The notes below the pieces were generated by a model, which saw only the letters and a list, made by a program, of their open reading frames with translations, searched no databases and was not told the DNA's origin. A program made the position numbers and the translations under genes. Positions 1 to 9,334 of a stretch of DNA of 64,000 nucleotides are shown here, piece after piece. The DNA is from an uncultured Clostridia bacterium (lineage in GTDB: Bacteria > Bacillota > Clostridia > Peptostreptococcales > Anaerovoracaceae): NCBI GenBank assembly GCA_934255545.1, contig CAKQOE010000001.1, forward strand, positions 1 through 64,000. Reading direction: 5' to 3'. Within the stretch, counting starts at the first letter, position 1. Each line of letters opens with the position of its first letter.

Positions 1-154
1 TACTTTCAATTGTACTCTCTATCGCAATGGTTGTATGCCTCGCGCCTACTATGGCTTTCGCTGCTACAACTAGTGCTCAGGCTGACGCTGCTTACAGCGA
101 CACTAAGGGCACTGCTTGCGAGGGTGCAGTAAACGTACTCTCTGCTCTCGGCGT
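1..154 (+). repeat. Inverted repeat arm shared with second SLH gene (left arm)
   Basis: Bases 1-64 are identical to the reverse complement of 8630-8693 (position n pairs with 8694-n), and 114-154 is a second perfect block of 41 bases. Similarity continues through the SLH region with scattered synonymous changes. The repeat runs off the window edge, so its full length is unknown. Confidence 0.9.
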
Positions 155-2510
155 AGTAGACGGCTTCACTGACGGTACATACAAGCCTGAGCAGGTAGTT
201 ACAAGAGCTCAGATGGCAAAGCTCATCGTTACAGCTCTTGGCGTAGCTGATTATGCATCAGCAAAGACATCTAAGTTCACAGACATGAGCGCAGCAACAT
301 GGGCTATCCCTTACGTTGAATACGCTTCAAACCTCAACATCGTAAACGGTGTTGGCAACAACAAGTTCAACCCTAACGGCAACGTTACATACGAGCAGGC
401 TGCTACAATGATCGTAAGAGCCCTCGGCTTCACTGACAAGTGCAATGAAATGAACGGTTCATGGCCTGCAATCTACATCCAGAAGGCAACTGCTCTCGGT
501 CTCTTCAACGATGTAGCTAACAAGGGCGCTACTGGAGCAACAAGAGGCGATCTCGCAATCATGCTCTATAATGCGTTAAATGTTCCTGAAGTGTACGCTG
601 ACAACGATGGTCAGACTAACAAGAAGGTTGGTTCTGACGGTGGTTACGTTACAATGATGGATACTCTTAATGTAAATGGTTCAACTACTTATAAAGTAGT
701 AACCGATTCAGATGCAAACAGTGCAGTAAACAGCATTGCTGGTTATGTAGGTGCTGCAGCTGAAGTAACTTACAACAAGAATAATGATGTGATAGCACTG
801 AGTGATATCAAGACTGAATTCCTTTCAGGTACATTTAAGTCAAATGGTAAGTTCGAAGCTGACAATGGTACAACTTACACAATCGCTTCTGACGCTTACA
901 AGGTATTCAAAAATACTACAACAGGTACTGTAAAAGAAGCTGCTGCTTTTGATTCAACTAAAAAGGAAGGCGGCGTTCCTGGTCTTGTTAACAACGTAAC
1001 TGGCGATAACAGAGATAAGTTAAGCACTACTGCAAAGGTTACAGTTGACGGTAAAGAAGTTCTCAGAGATGTAGATAACGACTTTACACTTGCAGTAACT
1101 ATCTCAGGTAAGACAATCACAGGTATCTACTCAATCGCTTCTTGGAATATTACAAAGGCTGATAAGGTAGATTCAAGCGATCTTAACCAGATTACTAAGA
1201 ACAGCAAGCTCCTCGGTCAGAAGTTCGCTAAGAACGATGATCAGGAAATTGACAATAGTTCATTCATCCTCAATGGTGTAACTTCACTCAGCGATATCAA
1301 GGCTGACAATATCGTATATGTATACGCTGCAAAGGATGAAATCAAGAGAATTGATGTTGGTACAAAGACTGTAACTGGTAAGATTACTAAGAATTCTGGT
1401 TCTAAGATTACTATCGATGGTACTGCTTATGGATTCGCTGATAAGGCTGTAATCTCTGCAAGTAGCAACGATCTCGATGCAGGTAATGAAGTAACTCTTA
1501 TCCTCGACTACGATGGTAAGATTTATGATGCTGACCTTGTTGACGGTACATCAGGCAACTTCGCAGTTGTTGTCGCTAAGTCTAAAGATGCTCCATCTTC
1601 ATCAAATGTAAGCGGTACAGCTAAGGTGGAACTCCTCACTGCTGATGGCGACAAGGTATTCTCAATCAACGGTAAGAAGTATACTGATAATGATTCTATA
1701 GCTTGGACATCATTAAATGTTGGTGATATCGTTAAGTACTCTGTAAATGACAGCAGCGAAATCACTAAGCTCATAGCTCCTGCTACTAAGGATTACACTT
1801 ATAATGCTGATACTACTAATAAGACAGGCAAGAAGATAACAAAGGCTGGATACGTTGATGGTTATGGTATCGCAGACAGCGCAACTGTATTCGCAGTACC
1901 TGTAAAGAGCGGCGCATTTGACTACTCTGATACAGATGACCTCAGCGTTACTAAGAAGGCTAACGTTCTTGATTCAGAACTCGACCTCGTAACTTATGTA
2001 GTTGACAAGGACACTAACAAAGTAGTATTAATGATTATAAGCGATTCTGCTACATCTGATGATACTTACGGTGTTGTAACTTCTACTTACAAGATCGACG
2101 GCGGTGACGGCGCAGACTTCTATGTAGGTTCAGAAAAGGTTTCTGATGCTAAGGTTGACAGCGGCACACCTGTAACAGTTAAGAAGGGTGGCGCTCTCTT
2201 CAAAATCAAGAAGACAACTGCTGGTTCTTATAAGTTCGACGCTATGACTGAAGTTATATCAGCAACAAAGGCTGCTTATGAAGTAAAGAATGATTACGTT
2301 AGATTTGAAAAAGACGGTACAACATATAACCTCTATAAGGATGCTGTTGTATATATTTACAACACAACTGATGATGAATATAGCATTGGTTCTACATCTG
2401 ATTTAACAGATGACGATGTTACTTCAATCAAGCTTTACAAGACTGAAACATCAGATTCTAAGGATAATGCTTACGATCTCGTAAACTACATCGTAATCAC
2501 AATGAAGTAA
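1..2510 (+). CDS. S-layer homology (SLH) surface protein, 5' end cut by window
   Basis: The reading frame is open from base 1. Comparison with the paralogue at 5791-8703 shows that only the first three codons and one base (the Met-Lys-Lys-Val start) are missing, so the ATG at 27 is internal to the signal peptide. The protein has a Sec signal ending in AFAA, then about three SLH repeats in the first ~190 residues (GFTDGTYKPEQ and NGVGNNKF motifs, TRAQMAKL), which in this family bind secondary cell-wall polymer. The remaining ~600 residues are Thr/Asp/Lys-rich beta-type sequence without a recognised enzyme domain. It ends at a strong terminator. Likely an S-layer or abundant surface protein. 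Its first ~200 codons are nearly identical in DNA to the convergent paralogue while the rest has diverged. Confidence 0.9.
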   Translation, partial: LSIVLSIAMVVCLAPTMAFAATTSAQADAAYSDTKGTACEGAVNVLSALGVVDGFTDGTYKPEQVVTRAQMAKLIVTALGVADYASAKTSKFTDMSAATWAIPYVEYASNLNIVNGVGNNKFNPNGNVTYEQAATMIVRALGFTDKCNEMNGSWPAIYIQKATALGLFNDVANKGATGATRGDLAIMLYNALNVPEVYADNDGQTNKKVGSDGGYVTMMDTLNVNGSTTYKVVTDSDANSAVNSIAGYVGAAAEVTYNKNNDVIALSDIKTEFLSGTFKSNGKFEADNGTTYTIASDAYKVFKNTTTGTVKEAAAFDSTKKEGGVPGLVNNVTGDNRDKLSTTAKVTVDGKEVLRDVDNDFTLAVTISGKTITGIYSIASWNITKADKVDSSDLNQITKNSKLLGQKFAKNDDQEIDNSSFILNGVTSLSDIKADNIVYVYAAKDEIKRIDVGTKTVTGKITKNSGSKITIDGTAYGFADKAVISASSNDLDAGNEVTLILDYDGKIYDADLVDGTSGNFAVVVAKSKDAPSSSNVSGTAKVELLTADGDKVFSINGKKYTDNDSIAWTSLNVGDIVKYSVNDSSEITKLIAPATKDYTYNADTTNKTGKKITKAGYVDGYGIADSATVFAVPVKSGAFDYSDTDDLSVTKKANVLDSELDLVTYVVDKDTNKVVLMIISDSATSDDTYGVVTSTYKIDGGDGADFYVGSEKVSDAKVDSGTPVTVKKGGALFKIKKTTAGSYKFDAMTEVISATKAAYEVKNDYVRFEKDGTTYNLYKDAVVYIYNTTDDEYSIGSTSDLTDDDVTSIKLYKTETSDSKDNAYDLVNYIVITMK

Positions 2511-2556
2511 TCAGTTCTTAACCGAACTAAAAATCAAATATCATAAGATATTTCAA

Positions 2557-2588
2557 CAGGCTGTTGCGTATGCGGCAGCCTGTTTTTT
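2557..2588 (+). terminator. Rho-independent terminator of the first SLH gene
   Basis: An ~11-bp stem (CAGGCTG...CAGCCTG with two wobble pairs near a GTAT loop) is followed by six T residues, 46 bases after the SLH stop codon. The group II intron begins immediately after the T-tract. Confidence 0.9.
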
Positions 2589-2590
2589 CA

Positions 2591-4219
2591 GTTTGCGCGC
2601 CATGGGCGCGCTCTAGAGGAAAGAGCGCGAACCTTAAGCGTGGAGGTCTCACAGAGGTTCTATTAGACTAGTAACAACGAACTGTGAGAAGTCAGCCGCG
2701 CCCATAGTAGTGTAGAAGTCTCTGTAATGGAGATGGAGCGAAGGAGTGAACAATCAATAAGTTTGAGTATATCTCGTATTGCAGAAGAGACAACATCTGC
2801 CGTAACCAATCGGGTAAAGGATGGTCAAATCAAGCGAGACGGAAAGGAAAGAACGCATGAACACAAGTAGTCTAATGGAGCAGATATTATCTAACGAGAA
2901 CCTCAACAGAGCATATCTGCAAGTCGTACGAAACAAAGGTGCTGAGGGTGTGGATGAAATGAAGTACACAGAACTCAAAGAACACCTTGCAAAGAACGGT
3001 GGAACAATCAAAGAACAGTTGAGGACAAGAAAATATAAGCCTCGACCAGTACGAAGAGTGGAGATACCAAAGCCAGACGGCGGTGTCAGAAACCTGGGAG
3101 TACCGACAGTGACAGATAGGTTCATGCAACAAGCCATTGCACAGGTCTTAACACCGATATATGAGGAACAGTTCCATGACCACAGTTATGGATTTAGACC
3201 GAATAGATGTGCACAGCAGGCAATCCTAACAGCACTAGACATGATGAACTGCGGGAATAATTGGATCGTAGACATTGACATGGAAAAGTTCTTTGACACA
3301 GTAGATTATGACAAACTGATGACCATAATAGATAGAACGATCAAAGACGGAGATGTTATCTCTATCATTAGAAAGTACCTTGTCAGTGGAATTATGATAG
3401 ATGATGAATACGAGGATTCAGTTGTGGGAACTCCACAAGGAGGAAACCTTTCGCCATTACTGGCTAATATCATGCTTAATGAACTTGATAAGGAAATGGA
3501 AAAGAGAGGGCTTAACTTTGTAAGATACGCGGATGATTGCATTATCATGGTCAGAAGCGAGATGTCTGCTAACAGAGTTATGAGAAATATCTCACGATTT
3601 ATTGAGGAGAAACTAGGACTTAAGGTCAATATGACCAAAAGTAAAGTAGATATACCACGAGGGATAAAATATCTCGGATTTGGATTCTACTTTGATTGGA
3701 GAGCACATCAGTTTAAGGCAAAACCACATACAAAATCAGTGGAGAAGTTAAAGAAGAAAATAAAAGAACTTACACGCCGTAGTTGGGGTGTCAGCAACAG
3801 ATATAAAGTAGAGAGACTTAACCAGCTCATTAGAGGGTGGGTCAACTACTTCAAGATAGGAAGTATAAAGACACTCTGCACAATAACAGACAAACATATA
3901 CGGTACAGACTTCGTATGTGTATATGGAAACACTGGAAAACTCCGCGAAACAGAGCAAAGAACCTTATGAAACTGGAAGTACCAAGATGGGCGGCATTTA
4001 AGATTGCATACTGCGGTGATAGATATGCCCGGTTAGCCCACAATGGATGGGTACAGAAAGCCATAAGTAATAAAAGACTAGCCGCATTTGGACTAGTCTC
4101 AATGTTAGATTACTACACCGAAAGGTGTGTTACTTGTTAAGTTGGTTGAACCGCCGTGTACCGAACGGTACGCACGGTGGTGTGAGAGGACGGGAGTTGA
4201 TTACTCCCTCCTACTCGAT
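2591..4219 (+). mobile_element. Group II intron with LtrA-type ORF
   Basis: A retroelement of about 1.6 kb. The 5' part (2591-2820) is a non-coding structured segment with the GAAGTCAGCC...CATAGTAGT tract typical of bacterial group II intron domain I-IV RNA. The ORF follows, and downstream lies a domain V-like hairpin at about 4147-4183 (ACCGCCGTGTACC / GGTACGCACGGTGGT arms), then a domain VI-like stem with an unpaired A at about 4190-4215. The 3' end is placed at the AT near 4219. The 5' boundary is estimated: the start GTTTGCG departs from the usual GTGYG. It sits directly behind a terminator hairpin, the classic target of IIC-type introns. It appears complete. Confidence 0.75.
2857..4140 (+). 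CDS. ltrA: Group II intron reverse transcriptase/maturase
   Basis: A 427-residue intron-encoded protein that reverse-transcribes the intron and helps it splice. The reverse transcriptase domain spans about residues 25-290. It includes the GVRNLGVP and YGFRPNR blocks, the first catalytic Asp pair in WIVDIDMEKFFD, GTPQGGNLSP, and the YADD active site near residue 225. A maturase (X) domain follows at about 300-370 (RGWVNYF). No HNH endonuclease domain follows, as in target-primed IIC-like introns. The ATG at 2857 is chosen because AAAGGAAAG lies six bases upstream; an in-frame ATG at 2821 lacks such a site. The key catalytic residues are intact, so it could be active. Confidence 0.92.
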   Translation: MNTSSLMEQILSNENLNRAYLQVVRNKGAEGVDEMKYTELKEHLAKNGGTIKEQLRTRKYKPRPVRRVEIPKPDGGVRNLGVPTVTDRFMQQAIAQVLTPIYEEQFHDHSYGFRPNRCAQQAILTALDMMNCGNNWIVDIDMEKFFDTVDYDKLMTIIDRTIKDGDVISIIRKYLVSGIMIDDEYEDSVVGTPQGGNLSPLLANIMLNELDKEMEKRGLNFVRYADDCIIMVRSEMSANRVMRNISRFIEEKLGLKVNMTKSKVDIPRGIKYLGFGFYFDWRAHQFKAKPHTKSVEKLKKKIKELTRRSWGVSNRYKVERLNQLIRGWVNYFKIGSIKTLCTITDKHIRYRLRMCIWKHWKTPRNRAKNLMKLEVPRWAAFKIAYCGDRYARLAHNGWVQKAISNKRLAAFGLVSMLDYYTERCVTC

Positions 4220-4493
4220 TGCCTCTAAAAGCCAAACAAAAGATCCCACATACATACCTCATACGCCTTAGGGATGGGCTCCTTAGGTCATTTGCGCCCA
4301 ACGAAATAGTAGAGCGGAACGTTAAAATGATCAGCGATCTGGACAAGCAGCGAAAGATCGGAATTATTCACATGATGAGAGTGTCTTAAACAGCGTAAAA
4401 TAAATGTAACACTAATAATATGAGTAAATCACGTTTTTCTGCAGTAATTATAAAAATAACATAGCGTTACGAGCGTCACCGCTCGAGCAGAGC

Positions 4494-5456
4494 TTATAAC
4501 TCATGGACCTTGTCGTCGCTGAGTATCTCCTTCAGTTGCTCCGGCGTCACACTGAGCATGTCGGCGATAACGTCATCAGACATGCCTTTCGTCTTCATCT
4601 GGAGCGCTATGCGCTGCAGCTCTAACTGTCTGCCGTTTTGTTCGCCCTTGTTATAACCGCGCTGCTCGCCATCACGCGCGCCTTTATCATAGCCAGCCTG
4701 CAGTCCCTCGCTGTAACCGTCTTCCCTGAACTCGCGCTTGAACATCTCCATTGTCTTTTCTTCGTCGTAATCAGTCAATATCATATCTCGCACCTCCGCT
4801 CTGTGCTTCGACAGGAATCCTGCAAGGACTCCTTCTTTTATGCACTCGTCTACTGCTCTGTCTACGGCATCCTCTATCTCGGACGGACTCATATTGGGCT
4901 TTACGTATCGGCGCATTCTGTCTACGAATATCGCGTATTCCTCCAGCGTGCGGCACGCTGCCATCAGTTCCTTATTCCTGCCGTAGTTTATATTTATCAT
5001 AGTGGCTGTGAACTCTATGCCCGTTGCTTCGTCGGAATGGACGAATGCGTCGGAGAGCTTCAGATCCATCCTTTCGGGCATATCCTTAGTACCATTATAC
5101 AACACGAAGTACCTTGGCGTCGGTATCTTTGCTAACTTTTCTGAATAGATGTTGAGCTCATACTGCTCTATGTATTTTTCGTAAAGCTTTGCAACGTATA
5201 TCATGCCGCGGAGTGGCATATTGGGGTTGTATGTGCTCTGGTGCTCGAACAGGTTCATATGCGCGTCTACGATGCACGAAACGTCATTCTTTCGCCCCAT
5301 GTAGATCACGTCGTCGATGGTGTTGATCTCGAGATCTTCTATATCCGTATAATTCCTGTCGTTCAGGGCGTTGTAGAGTGACAGCAGGTTTTCTTTGTTG
5401 TCCGGGTCGCCGAAGAGCTTTGTGAATAGCTTATCTTTGTGTTTTCGTTGTATCAT
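4494..5456 (-). CDS. Rpn-family PD-(D/E)XK nuclease / putative transposase
   Basis: A 320-residue protein of the recombination-promoting nuclease family. The N-terminus has the family opening HKDKLFTKLFGD. The nuclease core follows at about residues 55-100, with an Asp in the NDVSCIVD strand and the E-x-Q motif in LFEHQSTYNPNMPLRG. After residue ~230 comes a charged Gly-rich repeat (GYSEG, GYDKG, GYNKG units) and a short C-terminal helix pair resembling a helix-turn-helix tail. GGGAGGA precedes the ATG at good spacing. Rpn proteins promote RecA-independent recombination in E. coli; that role here is inferred. It belongs to a different subfamily from the Rpn gene at 47157-48011. Confidence 0.85.
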   Translation of the reverse strand: MIQRKHKDKLFTKLFGDPDNKENLLSLYNALNDRNYTDIEDLEINTIDDVIYMGRKNDVSCIVDAHMNLFEHQSTYNPNMPLRGMIYVAKLYEKYIEQYELNIYSEKLAKIPTPRYFVLYNGTKDMPERMDLKLSDAFVHSDEATGIEFTATMININYGRNKELMAACRTLEEYAIFVDRMRRYVKPNMSPSEIEDAVDRAVDECIKEGVLAGFLSKHRAEVRDMILTDYDEEKTMEMFKREFREDGYSEGLQAGYDKGARDGEQRGYNKGEQNGRQLELQRIALQMKTKGMSDDVIADMLSVTPEQLKEILSDDKVHEL

Positions 5457-5710
5457 ATCCGTTTTCCTCCCAAATTACCGCGCATCAGAAGTTCCAGCTT
5501 ATGCGGTTTCTGATGCTTCCTTTGAATAGTATCTGACATTGTGCGTCAGATAGATAAAGTCTGATGTAAATTACATATATTTACATCATGACTAATTTAT
5601 ACGATACAACATTTGGATAAATTTAGCAACTATTTTATAGAATTTATTACTTTTTATTACAGTATTTTCTTGATTTTTTATAAGTAACAAGATTGTTTCA
5701 AAAATACAAT

Positions 5711-5747
5711 AACCCCTCTTACTGAATTGATCAATAAGAGGGGTTTT
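5711..5747. terminator. Bidirectional terminator below second SLH gene
   Basis: Perfect 11-bp inverted repeat (AACCCCTCTTA / TAAGAGGGGTT) around a 13-base loop, between the SLH stop at 5791 and the Rpn start at 5456. T-rich tails are present on both strands. It probably ends the minus-strand SLH transcript. Confidence 0.85.
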
Positions 5748-5790
5748 CATTATTCTATAGCTTTAATAAACCTAAATCATTTGATTTAGA

Positions 5791-8703
5791 CTACTTTACA
5801 GTTACCTTAACAACTACTGTATCAGATACTGAAGTATCAGCAGTAGCAGTAATAGTTACTGTAACGTTGTAATTACCAAGTTCATCTTTAGTATATACTG
5901 TTTTTGCATCAGTTTTAAGAGTAACACCTGTATTTGTTGTTACTAAATTTTTTGCAGAAGTTTCAATAGCTGCAACAGTATCATCTACAGAATTTGCCTT
6001 TTTAACATCAGCTGCAGTTGTTGTTACAGAAGCCTTTGCAGCTGCAACAGCTTTCTCTGCATTATCTCTTGCAATCTTTTCTGTGGTAGAAAATAAGTCA
6101 ATGTCTTTGCAATCTGCAGCATCTGTGTCTGAGATGTAAAGAACTGTATCCCAGTTGTTGCTATCCTTATCAGTCTGGATAAGAACTACATAACCGTCAA
6201 TGCTGATGTCTGAAGTTGAACCAATAGTCCACTTATCAAACTTGTTGTTTGACTTAAGGTTAGCAACATATACCTTAGCATCCTTGATTACCTGATAGTC
6301 ACCATTTACCTTAACCTTTTCGCTATCAGCCTTTTCAACCTTATAAGCCCTGAGGTCTGCAAATTTAGCATCACTTGAAGATGTTCCGTAAGCTACGACA
6401 TTACCAGAACCTACATCTGCCTTGCTATCGGAAATTTCTGTATCATACTTTTCAGTTGCCTTCTTAACGCTCTTTATCTCATCACCAGTCTTTGAGAAGT
6501 ATACAAACTTGAACTTAGATGATTCATATGTAGCGCTTGTAGACTGATCCTTTGTTAATGCATCTATTTCCGCACCATTAGCGATACCAACATACTGGTA
6601 TACATCATCCTCAGATAAATTCTGAGTTTCATATCTGCTGTTAATAACACCATAGAGGTCATTAGAAGCTGTAGCATCTGAAGTAACTAAGATTGCAGTC
6701 ATATCAGACTTGCTGTTTGTAAAGTAAGTAGCACCTGTAGAATCATCAGTTAAATCATTAACCTTTAATACAGAATACTCATCCTTATCTGTCTTAGTTC
6801 CACCCTTGTATTCAAATACAACGATATTGCTTGCAGCCTTCTTGCCTCCGATAACACCATTCTTATATTCTGTCTTATTTGTTGTAGCAGTTGTAGTATT
6901 AATTTCAGTTATCTCACTGCTTGAGTTTACCTTGTACTGTACGAGTGCACCAGCTACGAGCTTATTATTCTCAGAAGCCTTCTTACCATCAGAATCATTC
7001 TTGAATGAGAATACCTTTTCTTCACCATTTGCTGTGAATAACTTAATCTTGTAATCATCATTCTTGAATACATCGGCATCATTTACTGCTGAGCTTAATG
7101 CAACGCCGTATGAGTAGTTAGTTTCAGTAGATTCCTGAGTGTAGATCTTTCCATCATAATCAAGATAAAGAGTTACTTCATCTCCAACCTTGAATTCCTG
7201 AGCCTTCTTAGTTGACTGAATGTCAGAACCCTTAAGTTCAGAGAACTTATAAACATTTCCATCAACTGTGTACTCTACCTTAGCTGGATCAGAATTTGCC
7301 TTAACCTTTGTGCACTTGCCTGAAACAACCTTAGTACCTACTTCAACCTTTGTGATAGTACCCTTCTTAGTATCTGCATTATCAGCATATACAGCTACTA
7401 TGTTATCTTCCTTAATGTCAGATAACTTATCTACGCCATTCAGAATGAATGCAGTTTCATCTACATTTGTATCATCATCGAGTGGGAAGTCATATGATAA
7501 GAGTGACTTGTCTGATGTGATCTTCTTAAGCTGGCTTGCACTTACCTTCTTAGCGTCATTTTCAGACCATGTAGAAATTGAGAAGATATCTGTTATAGTC
7601 TTACCTGATACCTTGCATGCTATTGTGAAAGTATCTCCATCATCAGCATCAGTAAATACTTTTGCAGTAGTTTCTGCATTGTTTAAGAATGCAGTTACCT
7701 TTGTATTAGCTGTAGTTGTAACTTCATCAGTAGCATTCTGCTTTCCTGCATTTGTGAATACAGAGTATGGCTTGTTTGCAATAGTGTACTTAGTACCATC
7801 TACATCAAACTTACCATCCTTGTCATAATCACCTGTGAGGAAAGTAGTCTTGATATCACTTACAGCGAGAACCTTGCCCTGCTTGTTGTAAACGATCTTT
7901 GCAGCCGCACCAACATAAGTCTTAATAGGTGTTAATGCATCTTCTGCATCAGTTTCGTCAACAACGTCATATGTTGAGTAACCACCCTTGTTGAGTGTGC
8001 CCATCATAGTAAGGTAACCTGTACCAGTCTTACCCTGGAATTCACCGTTATCAGTACCGCTCTTAGGCTGAGTTACGCCATCAGCATCAGCATAAACCTG
8101 AGCAAGGTTAAGTGCATTGTAAAGCATGATTGCGCAGTCGCCTCTGTTTGCGCCTGTACCGAGTGAATAACCCTGAACGTTTTCAAGAATGCCAAGTGCT
8201 CTTGCCTTCTGAACGAAGACTGCAGGATATGTACCGTTCATTTCCTTACTTGCAGTTGTGTAACCAAGTGCGCGGCAGATCATAGTAGCTACCTGCTCAT
8301 AAGTTACAGTCTTGTTAGGAGCGAACTTACCGTTTCCTACACCATTGATGATTCCCAGGTTTGTAGCATATTCTACTACCGGGATAGCCCACTGAGCTGA
8401 ACCCATATCAGTGTAGCTTGAATTCTTTGCTGTTGCGTATTCAGATACGCCGAGAGCTGCAACGATGAGCTTAGCCATCTGAGCTCTTGTAACTATCTGC
8501 TCAGGCTTGTATGTGCCGTCTGTAAAGCCGTCTACAACGCCGAGAGCAGAGAGTACGTTTACTGCACCCTCGCAAGCTTTGCCTTCTGTGTCGCTGTAAG
8601 CTGCATCAGCCTGAGCCGCAGAAGTAGTTGCAGCGAAAGCCATAGTAGGCGCGAGGCATACAACCATTGCGATAGAGAGTACAATTGAAAGTACTTTCTT
8701 CAT
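5791..8703 (-). CDS. S-layer homology (SLH) surface protein
   Basis: A 970-residue secreted protein. A Sec signal peptide covers residues 1-25 (cleavage after AFAA). Three SLH repeats follow at about 45-205, with motifs GFTDGTYKPEQIVTRAQMAKL, NGVGNGKFAPNKTVTYEQ and a weaker third copy GANRGDCAIML. A long Thr/Asp/Lys-rich region of beta-type sequence follows, ending in a ~70-residue Ig-like tail (NVTVTITATADTS). AAGGAGG lies 8 bases before the ATG. Two tandem promoters and a long leader suggest high expression. The SLH part should anchor it to the cell wall; it is a candidate main S-layer protein. The signal peptide and SLH DNA match the convergent gene at 1-2510, whereas the body differs. Confidence 0.93.
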   Translation of the reverse strand: MKKVLSIVLSIAMVVCLAPTMAFAATTSAAQADAAYSDTEGKACEGAVNVLSALGVVDGFTDGTYKPEQIVTRAQMAKLIVAALGVSEYATAKNSSYTDMGSAQWAIPVVEYATNLGIINGVGNGKFAPNKTVTYEQVATMICRALGYTTASKEMNGTYPAVFVQKARALGILENVQGYSLGTGANRGDCAIMLYNALNLAQVYADADGVTQPKSGTDNGEFQGKTGTGYLTMMGTLNKGGYSTYDVVDETDAEDALTPIKTYVGAAAKIVYNKQGKVLAVSDIKTTFLTGDYDKDGKFDVDGTKYTIANKPYSVFTNAGKQNATDEVTTTANTKVTAFLNNAETTAKVFTDADDGDTFTIACKVSGKTITDIFSISTWSENDAKKVSASQLKKITSDKSLLSYDFPLDDDTNVDETAFILNGVDKLSDIKEDNIVAVYADNADTKKGTITKVEVGTKVVSGKCTKVKANSDPAKVEYTVDGNVYKFSELKGSDIQSTKKAQEFKVGDEVTLYLDYDGKIYTQESTETNYSYGVALSSAVNDADVFKNDDYKIKLFTANGEEKVFSFKNDSDGKKASENNKLVAGALVQYKVNSSSEITEINTTTATTNKTEYKNGVIGGKKAASNIVVFEYKGGTKTDKDEYSVLKVNDLTDDSTGATYFTNSKSDMTAILVTSDATASNDLYGVINSRYETQNLSEDDVYQYVGIANGAEIDALTKDQSTSATYESSKFKFVYFSKTGDEIKSVKKATEKYDTEISDSKADVGSGNVVAYGTSSSDAKFADLRAYKVEKADSEKVKVNGDYQVIKDAKVYVANLKSNNKFDKWTIGSTSDISIDGYVVLIQTDKDSNNWDTVLYISDTDAADCKDIDLFSTTEKIARDNAEKAVAAAKASVTTTAADVKKANSVDDTVAAIETSAKNLVTTNTGVTLKTDAKTVYTKDELGNYNVTVTITATADTSVSDTVVVKVTVK
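8540..8693 (-). repeat. Inverted repeat arm shared with first SLH gene (right arm)
   Basis: Counterpart of 1-154: 8630-8693 is identical to bases 1-64 in inverted orientation, and 8540-8580 is identical to 114-154. It covers codons 4-55 of the second SLH gene. Confidence 0.9.
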
Positions 8704-8847
8704 TTTGATTCCTCCTTGTAGAAATTCTTTTGCGGAAGGGGAAATTAGTGATTTTTGTGCAAACTATCTTCCCTTCCATGTTTCGATAATTTGACATAAT
8801 ATATAGAACAGTACGTCCAAAGAACATACAGGCTCTATCATAGAGAA

Positions 8848-8876
8848 ATTATACATTTCAAATGAACTCGCGTCAA
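8848..8876 (-). promoter_or_regulatory. Proximal promoter of second SLH gene
   Basis: Minus-strand TTGACG (8871-8876) and TATAAT (8848-8853) are separated by exactly 17 bases. Predicted start near 8841 gives a leader of about 137 bases. Confidence 0.75.
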
Positions 8877-8973
8877 CCGCAAGTTAGAAATGTAACAGAG
8901 CTGTAATAATGAACTGTTGTTGGTTTTTATTTAAATACAATCCTTATTAAGCCCTTTGCTCAATTGTGTTTTT

Positions 8974-9001
8974 ATTATAGCAAACTTTTAAAATTTGTCC
9001 A
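8974..9001 (-). promoter_or_regulatory. Distal promoter of second SLH gene
   Basis: Minus-strand TGGACA (8996-9001), 16-base spacer, TATAAT (8974-8979). It would give a leader of about 260 bases. Tandem promoters with long leaders are common for S-layer genes. Confidence 0.6.
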
Positions 9002-9114
9002 TTACACCTGTGTTACAGAAGTGATACAAATTTGTCATTTCTGTGACGAGCGTTGTTTATCAATGCTTTGTATGTTGATTTTTCAGCATCCGGCTGTTGT
9101 CCATACTTCCTTTT

Positions 9115-9131
9115 GACGCGCCTGGCGCGTC
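9115..9131. repeat. GC-rich hairpin, C-N-G loop class
   Basis: Perfect palindrome GACGCGCC-T-GGCGCGTC in an otherwise AT-rich gap. The gap 9002-9334 holds nothing else recognisable apart from AT-rich sequence below the ATPase gene. Confidence 0.8.
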
Positions 9132-9334
9132 GTATTATGGTTAGCCTTTCTTAACAGCGCTTTATATATTAACATACTTTTTATATTTTTAGTAGCTTAT
9201 TTTTTATTAAAGTTTTCTTAAGCTTTTAGCTGCTTTTATAATTAGTTGGTCATACCAAATTATTTTATCATTTATTTTAATACCGCATTATATTTGATTA
9301 TAATCATATGACTATTTAAAATAATATAAAACTA

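Noticed and set aside
2595..2611. GCGCGCC-ATG-GGCGCGC palindrome as a member of the hairpin family
   Set aside because: It lies at the very start of the group II intron and is better explained as a domain I stem.
2857..4140. Diversity-generating retroelement or retron
   Set aside because: No template/variable repeat pair or msr/msd-like RNA. The maturase domain and domain V hairpin fit a group II intron.
4219..4389. Open plus-strand frame after the intron (LPLKAKQKIPHTYL...MMRVS)
   Set aside because: No start, ribosome site or recognised homology. It could be a remnant of the gene the intron landed near, but it is too short to support.
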